In this document: positions 1 through 10,400 of the stretch, piece after piece
Layout of the letters: each line of letters opens with the position of its first letter
Position numbering within the stretch: the first letter of the stretch is position 1
Origin: Cristatella mucedo
Lineage: Eukaryota; Bryozoa; Phylactolaemata; Cristatellidae
Assembly: GCA_009760855.2 (NCBI GenBank)
Contig: WPIO01000046.1
Location: 1,243,001-1,307,000 of the forward strand
Length of the DNA: 64,000 bases
Direction: 5' to 3'
Program-made: the position numbers and the translations under genes
The notes under the pieces: generated by a model
Databases searched by the model: none
What the model was told of the DNA's origin: nothing
What the model saw: only the letters and a program-made list of their open reading frames with translations

Positions 1-60
1 AATGCAGGGGCCGCAGGCATTAGCCAGCACCATGCCACCAATGTCACGGAAGGCCTTGCT
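1..60 (-). CDS. ACO2: ACO2 exon 13, partial at window edge
   Basis: After the acceptor CTACTTGCAG the translation reads [20 protein letters not shown]. The two cysteines of ACGPC are the second and third ligands of the iron-sulfur cluster (human Cys448 and Cys451). The exon continues beyond base 1. Confidence 0.93.
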
Positions 61-1426
61 CTGCAAGTAGAGGCCCATCTCTCTAGTCAGCGCGCCACAT
101 TCGCCGACTAACGGACCAACACGGGGGGGGGCAGACGCGCGTGGTCGGAAGACGCGCAGTCGGCAGACACACATGGTAGGAAGTATGCGAAAACCGATAA
201 GCAAAATCGACACGCCAAAGCGACAGTGAATCGTGTAGAGCTTGCAGCTGAGAGGCTGCACAAGAACGGTGGCCACCGCTCACCCACGTACCGGCAGCAG
301 CGGTCCGGCCTGTTGGCCGGACACGAGCGTCAACATTGCCGGATCGACAAAGTCAAATGAACAAGCGACGACTAGCGCAGCGCAGGCACGATCTCACGGC
401 TGACGATCTCGCTCTCCCTCACTATGCGCTGCTGCTGCAGGCAGCATGCATAGGATAGGAGGCCACAGATACACGGCAAACGCAGTTTGTATGCAGTGGC
501 GAATAGGCGCTCACGATAGGCGGGCAGCGTCGGCAGAGAAGCAGTAGCAGTGCGACGTGCCTGCCCGTCGCGCTCCACAGTGGCTCTTATCTGCTCCGAG
601 CCCGGGGTGATGGTGAACTGAGCTTTCGACTTCAGGCCTTTCTGGAAAGCCTGCTTGGCGAGGCTCGCTGCGCGACTCATGTCCTCGTAGCTGCTGTTTG
701 TACAGCTGCCAATCAAGCCTACAAAAAAGGGGCAGATCAATCGCGATGGTGCGCGAAGCAACAGGCCGACACAGTGTGTGTGTGTGTGCGCTCTCTCACT
801 AGGATGCAGCACCCGGGGCTCGACTAGTTACGCAGTGTTCCACTCTGCAAGTATTTGCAGTGACCCAGAACATTTATCGAGCACGGTGATGGAAGATTGG
901 CAGATAGCCGGAACGTTAAAAATCGACAATCCTAATCAGCACTAACTACTGGCTAATAACCTCGGGCTTGCTGGCTGGCACTAAACAAGCAATTCATCTA
1001 GCAATCATGTATGTGAATTTATATCTTTGTCTGCGTCTATTTATCTTCATAATTTAAAAAACCATTTGCTTCAAGTAGAAAAGCATCATTTTGGTAGCAG
1101 AGGCATTCAGATGGTGCTTTTTTGGGTGTGGTCACACATGCAGTGAAACCAGTTCGGTATAAACATGCTCGATATGATGAACAAAGCAAAAACAAAAAGG
1201 TGAAAGTTGCTTTAACTTCAGGTAGCACTTAAAAGTTCAAGCACTAGCTCCTCAACCGTTCAGTGTGGCTGAAGGGTGGCTAAAGTCTCACTTAGCATGT
1301 ATGTGGGAGCCCAAGCCAGCGTTTGTAATTTTTTGCATGGGGAACGGCACTATTATTTATTACTACTGCTACTACTGCTACTGCTACTACTACTACTAGT
1401 ACTACTACTACTAGTACTACTACTAG

Positions 1427-1479
<53 letters not shown>

Positions 1480-4400
1480 TTACTACTACTACTATTACTA
1501 CTACTACTACTACTAATAATAATAATAATAAAAGGTCGCTTGCATAGAACCCTACGAGAACTCAATCTCAATCCAGGCACTTTAGAACTCGCTGCAAGAG
1601 AATCAGTACCCAATGGTTAGTGAACGCACGGTATCAAGCGCATGCAAATGCAAACAAGAATCGTGCTTAGGCTAGAATGTTACAGCAATCATGAAGACAC
1701 TCATTGTCACCGGTTAGTAAGACCTCTGGCACGTGGCCGTGCAGTGAATCGTGGGTACCTATGCACACAATGCATACAAGAACAGAAAAAAGACATGTTC
1801 GCTGGGCGATAGAAAAGCTGACCAGAACCGATGTGTCCACAGCTGAGACTTATAAAAGATGCAAGATCATTAAAAGTAGCAGCCATAGCCAAAAGCAAGA
1901 CTTTCCAGACTTTCGATGCATACGATTTGAAGGCTCGATCACCAAAGGATTTCAATTAAGTGCAAGGGGCTGCGAAATGACTAGATACTTCGGAGCAGGT
2001 GCTGCTAGATCACATTAAATGAGAGAGGTCGGATCGATATGGGCTTGTTCAAACGAGTGAAAGCACCTGTAAGCCAGATTGATGAGCTTCAACTCGATTC
2101 GATGTGTGCTAGGGAGTCAGTGAAGCTCCGACAGAAGTGGGGGGGGGGGTGACTTGGCAGCTACACTAAGCCAAGTTTTGCACCAGTTACAAGTGGTGAA
2201 GGCCACAGGCCCACGGTACTGAGTTAAGGGGATTGCACTACATCGAGAAGAGAAGTCTCACAAAATGTGGCGTGAACGACTATTCATATATTTTAATCGC
2301 CAAGTGGTAAATGACAAAATCAGGCCTAAAAGGAAGGATGCAGTTTAAGAGTACAGAATCAGACATACTATTGCATACGAAAATGGGTGAGGGCAACTGG
2401 AGCAGTGTTTGCCAAGAATACTCATCCTTCCGCATGGCAACACATAAAATCGTGTTGCAATCGGCATTGCACGAGCATCGCAAGCTGGGCATCAACACTC
2501 GTCTAATTTTGCAGCAGTGCTTACCAACTCGAATGTCCAGCGGCCAGCCCTCCTTCTTCGCATGCTCACCCAACTTGGAGATGGGATGGGCAAGATCGGG
2601 AGTGAAAGGTCCGTTCACGTGCGGTTCGAGCTGCAAAGCAAGCAGACCTTTCACGAGGCGTGCCACCTGGTGCATACAACGCATAACTCGGCTCTTTGCC
2701 GACCCTTGGCCAGAGCAACCATGCTAAATCCATGCCTGTCTAGTTTAGGCTATTTACTAATAACATACACAGGTAGCCAATAAACTGCCCACAGTGAGAA
2801 AGTTTATTTGGGCTGTGCAGTTAACTACTACCAGCAATAGAGAAAAGCCGTCCTGTAACCCGGCTTGGCTGTTAGAAATCTTGGCAACTAACTGAGCAAT
2901 ATCCGCCCAGGCTGTTTTGTGGCTTTCCTAACAAAAACTGCAAAGGCCAGCGTAAGCATATCTGGCCAGCCTGGAAGTCAGTTTGTGCGTCTTTTCCTCA
3001 AAATTGCATAGCATTAACTGAAGTGAGCGCATCTTTAGAACAGGCACACGCGATTACAAGTTGTAAGCATCTGGGCAATATTGATAAAAGTGCTCTACCA
3101 AATGAGCTATGACTTCCTTCTCATTCACGTGTGTTATTACAGCAAATTCAAGGGAAGGCTTGCTGTCTTGTCTGGATATCAGGCGAATTCCTCACTAAGT
3201 TCGAAGCAATAAGACAGCACAGACAAGCTGTTTTTTCCCTCCAGGTCGGTCAACAACACGGCACAAGGTGGGAAGGGAATATACCTCGCTCAGGTTAATG
3301 TTTATGATCTGATCGTAATTGCAGCCAGGATCTGGCGTGAGCACGGCATCCTTGTACTTGTCTGCGAGCTGGGCAACGTCTACAACGAAACACGCAGGAC
3401 GACCTCACGAACGACGAAGCATGAGCAGAGCGAGGGGCAAGAGCAGCTGCGAACCAAAGGTTAGTGCTGCAGTGTACATCCAGCCTAAAGCCGAAGGACA
3501 TGACCTCACAATGGCAACTCGCCCTGCAAGCTCAGGCCAAACGAAGCACGCAGGCAGGCCGTTGCCACCAAGTATGCCAGCAAGCAGCAGTGCCCACTAA
3601 GCACGAAGGAGCTGGTGCCAGTCAGCCTCAGGACTTCAGCGTTGGTGCTTCTTGCATGCCGCTGCCTCGAGTGCGCCGAGCAAAAATTACCTGCCCGGCC
3701 GGTGGCGTTGAGGTAGTCCTTCATTCGATGATTGTACGGAAATATGGACGTCGTGGCACCAACTTCAGCACCCATATTGCAGATTGTACCCATGCCTGAG
3801 AAAGACAGAAAAGTGACAGGTGGCAGCGTTAACGGCCAATGGTGTTTAGAGGGAAGCAACTACATCTACGGCCGAGGGTACTGCATACGCTACAGCATCG
3901 GGCAGCCTCCATCGACGGCACTGATCGATTCGAGCCGATTGACAAAGTCGGCCTGCAAGTGATGAGCGGCCGGTTGCTGCAAAAACCGCAAACAAACCAC
4001 CCCCCCCCCGAAAGAAATGTGGCTGCACAGTCAGCTGAACTTACAAAGAGTGAACACACCCACGGGCTATCGGAGCACAATGAAGCAAAACAGATGTGTC
4101 ACGACTGACTTGTCACTTGAACACACCACCTCTGAGCCTAAGTTTCGTTTTTTTGCAGTCAATGCCTTACAGAGGATTCCAGCGATCATCCCCACTCGTG
4201 TTTTATCTGAGAAGCAAACAGCTACAGTCGACAGACGATCGAGTCTCTGGGGCGTGCCTCACCCTAGGGCGAGCCTCAATAGAGCACGGGGCATTTAGGG
4301 CAGGGTTTCAGCTGCTTTCAGGCTGTGTGAATGAGGCTATTTCCAGCTTTTTGCATTCTGCTTCCTGGCAATGCGTAAAGGCTCTTTTGACGTAGCATTA

Positions 4401-7400
4401 CTTGACGGTGATGGTGAAGTTGCGACTAACACCAAAATGTATGCATACCCGATGCACGCTTTATTTCCGTTAATACCCAGCAATTACTCTGTTCATTTGA
4501 GCTGTCCTTTACGTGTGCTTGTGCGAGCTGACATGAGTTTGCCGTCGTTATCATCAATCAGCTAACATAGTGTGCCGTCATTATCATTCATCAGCTGACA
4601 TGAGTATGTCGACTAAGCAGGCCCAATTTTTCGAAGGGCATACCATCATTCAATTTGAGAAATTTTGCAGCCACCCAAGTGCAAATGTCAGCAATGCATG
4701 CTGCAAAGGGGAGTTCAGAGGGCTCAACGTGCCGGAAGGCCGTGTGTCACCTGCATTAAAAATCAATGCCTAGACTGTGCTTTACTGGGATTACGATGGG
4801 CTCACAGCAGGTGCAAAACTCAGAAGCAAGGCTGTCTGTCCTGACCAGCGCAATCGCTGCATTAAACCACTTTTCACCAACATGGTCTAGCCTCTCACCC
4901 AGTAGTGTATCGAATTCAAAGTTGTGTCACCAACTTTTAGGTCCATCCATTCTCTTGCTCTGGCCTACTAGTCAGAGCTACTCCCATTATCAGGCTATGC
5001 ATCGTATTACCCACTCTTCTGAATCAAGTCGTTTAACTGTGCATCTAAGTAACTCAAATAATTTGGAGACTGATTCTTTCATTTGTATGCGCCTAAAGCC
5101 TAGAGCTCATAATCAACTGACGTCAGCACATCCACTTACTCAAATGGCATTTAAAAGGAGCTAAAACCCCACCTGGTCCTCACAGAATTTACTCCATCCG
5201 TGTGGCTTGGGCGTGTTGAAATAGTGCATGTTAAAGTTAACGAATCGGCATGCTTCCTTTCCAGCAAACACACATTGCCAAGAAAGAGATTTAGTCCTCT
5301 TAGGGTGCTATACAAATGTTTTGCCACAGGAGAACACGATCAAACATCGAGGACTGTCAGACAAGTCAGCACTAAAACTGCAGACCTATAATACTCACCA
5401 GTACACGATATCGAATCAACGCCGGGTCCAAAGTACTCAATAATAGCACCTGTGCCACCTTGCACGGTAAGAATTCCAGCAACCTTAAGGATGACATCTT
5501 TAGGCGATGTCCAGCCGCTTAACTTCCCAGTCAGATTAACACCAATAACCTGGTCACATGAAAAGTAACAGCAACACACCCTGAGTGAATAAGCCGAGTG
5601 TTTCCCCACACGCCCAAGAGAAATGGCTATACAAATTCAAAAGCTGGCTCTAATCACTCACCTTAGGGCACTTTACTTCCCACGGTAGGCCAGCCATGAC
5701 ATCGACTGCATCAGCGCCCCCAACACCAATGCAGAGCCCCCCAAGTCCTCCACCGTTGGGTGTGTGGCTATCGGTGCCAATCATTAGCAAACCCGGAAAA
5801 CAGTAGTTCTCCAGGCAAATCTGAAACAGTCAATCGCACGGAATCTCAGAAACCGAAGTTCCCTGCTTATTTTCAGGGAAACAACAACCTTGGCAGCAAA
5901 CACTTTTCGGAAAACACGCTAAGCAACTGCTGGAGATCATGTCTAAGAAACTTCGACCAATAAAAGTGCCGAGGGTTAGTGGCTGTCCGGATGCCTATAA
6001 TGGCAATTAACGAGCTCATATTAGATTAGATTAACGAGTGAGAGCATGGCATGCACAAGTGGCCAGCATGCACGTGCACGCACCCATTCGCGCGCGCACA
6101 CACACACGTATATATGTCGTACGATTCGAATATAAGACCATGGCACCACGACCGTTGTAAGCAACAACAAAAATGGGGCTGCAACATTAAAATAATGGGT
6201 TTGTTTAGATCTGCAAAATTAAGTACATAATCATAAAATTTTTGCATATTTCATGGCTGGCACTTTACGATAACCGAATCAGCACATGGCAAACGCTGAA
6301 AGTTGCCTCCGGCGTCCATTGCTCAGGAGGCAAGGAGTGCATGTAAGCAGCACAATACATGACCCAGCAACACTACAGCCAGGGCCACACCTGTTAGCTG
6401 CAGCACTTATATAGGTCTGAGCCGCTTGCACAGAGCGAGTGGGCCACCACGGGTGGTGTCCGAAGCTCAGCATGCTGGCGGCGACTCAAGACCAAGCACA
6501 CAGTGTGCTGACGGCAGGAACCTTGCTGCTAGCCAGACGCAGCAGCATGCTCACACGTGCAGGACCATTCTACCATTCTCACCTGATGGATGATTCCACT
6601 GCCGGGATGCCAGAACCCCATGCCGTACTTTCCAGCAGCGGTGGCCAGGAAGTTATAGACCTCTTTGTTGACATCCTGCAACAGACGAAGCGAGGTTTTC
6701 CCCTGTTACCTAATGCATCATCAGCAGCCTCGTTGAGGTTACACATTGCAGCAGTCTGCACTCGCAAGACCCGAGCCAACAGAAAAGCCATGGAAGCAAA
6801 GCTATGCACGAGTAAGCAAGGAGCAAGACATAGACGTAAAGGAGCTGAGACCAGTGAGAACACTGGAGAAACCTAAAGGACACGCGATACAAGTCACCTT
6901 CGGAAGGCCGCCTGAGCTACAGTAATGTGCTGAAACTCTTGACACGTGTGCACTGGCAGGGTATATTAACCTGACTGATGTCAATATAGACATCCTGCGT
7001 GAACACCGCACCCATACACTAAGTATGCAAGGTTGGCCTAGCAGCACGAACAGCAACAGCTGCTTCATTCATTTTAATAACACTAATAGTAGCTAGCTAA
7101 CGCCCACTGCCAACCAGTACGATCAGAGCACTGAAACATCCATTGCTGAACTAAAAAAGCTTGCCGGCATCTACTACGCACCAACGCTAGTGTCCAGTCA
7201 AGATTGACCACTAATAGCTAGCTTGAGCACAGTAATGCTGTTCACAGCAAGGACAGTCCCCAACGCACTGCCTGCAAACATGCACTTCCTCTTAAGGTGT
7301 GCTGTCGGCTAATAGAAAATATGGAACGGCGGCCAGTGAGACCTATGAGCTTGCCTGCGCACACTCCACGGTCTCCGTATCCACAATTAATCCGCCCACG

Positions 7401-10400
7401 GAACTCTTGCATGCGACACCACCGGTCACGTAATGTGTGCCCACGCATGGACTTCAGTTCCAGAGCCACTATACAACGGTATTAACAGTAGCAAATCGAT
7501 TCATCCCCACAAGTTTTCCAGCCTCAGTACAGGCACAGCTAAAGCTGAAAGTGCTGATTTTGAGCACTTTGTACAGTCGGTGCATATGCAGCATCGTGCT
7601 CGTGCAGGCTAGAGGCCCAGCATCCTGCCTAAGGGAAGGGCTCGATCACTCGACATCTGCATCATATAAACTGGCAGCTAATTAGGCACAGGCCGCACTA
7701 ACACAGCAGCAGCAGCAGAAGAAGCGGCCATAATGTGGGCCGGCCATGACCCACTCTCCACTCAATTCTGTAAGAGGGTAAAGGACATGCGAGATGACAG
7801 AATTCAGTAATACTGCAGTCAATACGTCCACAAGGCCTGCTTGGCAGTATGGACACTGGTGCACACGCTCCAGCAAGGCCGTGGCCACGAATGCATAACG
7901 ACACCGGCCAACGCGAATACAAGCTTGAGCACAGTGCTATCGATCACCGATGTAACATCTACCATAAGGGAATTAATCGACTTGACTGCACTAATGGACA
8001 ACCACCAACCTTGGCCTTGGCAAGATCCTCTTTACCACCTATCTCTGCTTCAATCAGGTGATCACAATGAACCGTTGTGGGCACAGCTACCCTCGGCAAT
8101 CCACTCGAGATGAACTGAAGCACGGCCATCTGAAATTAGAAGCCAACACAATGCAGCCTCATGCACATACTAGCAAGCATAACCAGCCTAGTGCAATATT
8201 ACCAGCCAGCTACTACTTACTATTGACTAGGTCCTCATACATAAAATAGCAAGCACAACCAGCCTAGTGCAATATTGCCAGCCAGCTACTACTTACTATT
8301 GACTAAGTGCGGGTGGAAACAACACAAACCTAGAAAGCATTTGCTTCCGTTAACAGTTGCAGCAGAATCGTGACAACAAACAATAAAGTTAGCTCTCTTT
8401 TACTAGATGGATACGTTGCAATTAGCACAGCAGGCAATCAAGTGAGCAGAGCAACATTCTTCATGAGTATAACTTGCCAGGTATTTGGACACACCATGCA
8501 TATAAAATATAATTTATTCGTAAAGCGCCTTACGAGAACTGAATCTCTTTCCAGACGTTTCATATATGCAGCAGGGCTCGAGCCCACGACCTCGGTCATT
8601 AAAGGCAAGCACATTGACCTTGGTCGGTAAATGCAAGCATCTTGACCTTGGTCATCAAAGGTGAGCACCTTAACCCCTGGGTCAAACCAGGATGGCATTT
8701 ATCAAGCAAGGGGTGGTTGAATAATAAAATCCAGTTGGTTTCTCCATTCATACCTGAGCCGTAGCATCCTGCATGGCCACACGATCAGGCCGCAGCCTGA
8801 GATACGACACTCCTCGCTGAAGATCCTGAAAGAGAAGAACCCAATACCAATCAATCACCGAATGCACAATGCAGTCACCGAAAAGGCTGGCGCCACTTTC
8901 TGCAAGGCACACACAAACGTACCGCATTCGCAGCATCGTCCAAGTGACCGTACAGGACTTTCTCAGAAAGCGTCAGTGGCCGCTTGAGTCTACAGTCAAG
9001 AAAAGCTGCAGCAGGCCTGCACCCAAATACGCCTGCTGCACATTGCAGTCTAGCGCCGAGCACATGCACAGCTGAACAAAGGCCGTGCCCCGGCCACACA
9101 TGCAAGTCCAAAGTGGCTCATCGAGTAAAGGTACAGCGGCACGATAAGTGGCACTTACTTCTTTTTCACAATCTCAATGTTTTTTACGTAGGGCTCATAT
9201 GAAATGTGCCTGTCCTTTTCCAGACGCGAGTATGGCACGGCGGAAGCACTCAGTATCCTATGGACGTGGAGTGTCCGAACTTGTGATGCATTCACTCCCT
9301 AGAATCATTGAGCACAGCGTGTCACCAGCGTTTACAGATTGCTACAGCAACACCCTCGGCCATTAGGGTCCCAACTAAGAGATCCGAACGAAACATTCGG
9401 CAGAAATACTTGAGGTTGCCTATAGGGCCAGGCTCCTACAGTCACGTGATCGCACTGCTATCAGTGACCTCTCGGCACCCTACGTTGGCACTGCCCGGCT
9501 ATAGCTCACGGAATCAGCTCAATAAGTGCAGCTACCGTAGAGGTGCACTGCATCATGGTCTCAGACTCGTTTAAAACGTGTACATTTTGCGTTTACGACG
9601 AGAGGCTCAGCTTTATAATCATTCAACCAGCTGAAATTTGCAACGCCCCCTCCCCCTTCCCGTCGGTCAGCACCAGCAGCCAATGCAGCTGCAACCTTGC
9701 TTGCCTGCAGTTGTCACAGAGCATTCGTTCTGTTTTAAGAGCGATAGCTCCACCCCAGTTGTGTATTGTTATTTTGTAATTGAAGCAAAACAAAACCAGA
9801 GCACCTTAAGCTTCTTGCACGCACAGTGATACACACAAGGTGCTGCCACACTGTGCAACAGCTGAATATTGCTCTTAGCTATCAAGAGATGCGATCGCTT
9901 ACTGATGACCTCGGAGCTCGACAAAGCAAGCACTTTCCGGCAAGAATGAAGTAACCAAGCAACCATGCTTCTGTTATGCTTTCCTGGCAAACAGACAGAC
10001 CTCCTCGGCGTCCTTGACCGGATACACCAGCTCCCTATGGCAGCAGTGGGAGACTGTCTTGCAAAAACACTACACAGATGCAGAGTAGTATTGCTATATG
10101 TGCTCACTGTGTATAAAAATAATAAAACATCTGAACAGCACTATAAGAGAACTGATTCTCTATCAAAGGAACTTTACATAAGCTGGAAAGGAAGCATGTC
10201 CAGTGGCTAGCGATGGCATGCACAGCATCAGCAAGCATAAGCACACGAAGGTCAATTCACATGGACCCAGCAAATGCTTGAAGGAACTGGTGGACTTTTA
10301 GTTTCTTTGTAAATGTCGCCAAGTCGAAGTATGTCGTGAAGTCAGTCCGGAGCGAGTTGCAGGCTTTGGGAGCATATAAACTAAAGGCATGGTCTCCAAA

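Larger units (their letters stand above)
719..2524 (-). other. ACO2 intron 11 with a SINE/LINE tail and a trinucleotide tract
   Basis: No exon is visible between ACO2 exons 11 and 12. The intron holds the (TAC)n/(TAA)n tract at 1345-1531 and a short element tail at 1532-1612. The remaining bases are unassigned. Confidence 0.7.

Noticed and set aside
1276-1620. Poly-Leu ORF (and poly-Ser ORF on the other strand)
   Set aside because: Both are translations of the (TAC)n microsatellite.
3075-3120. tRNA-like 5' half on the minus strand (AGCTCATTTGGTAGAGCACT)
   Set aside because: It has a D-arm-like stretch only; no matching anticodon or T arm was found, so at most a relic.
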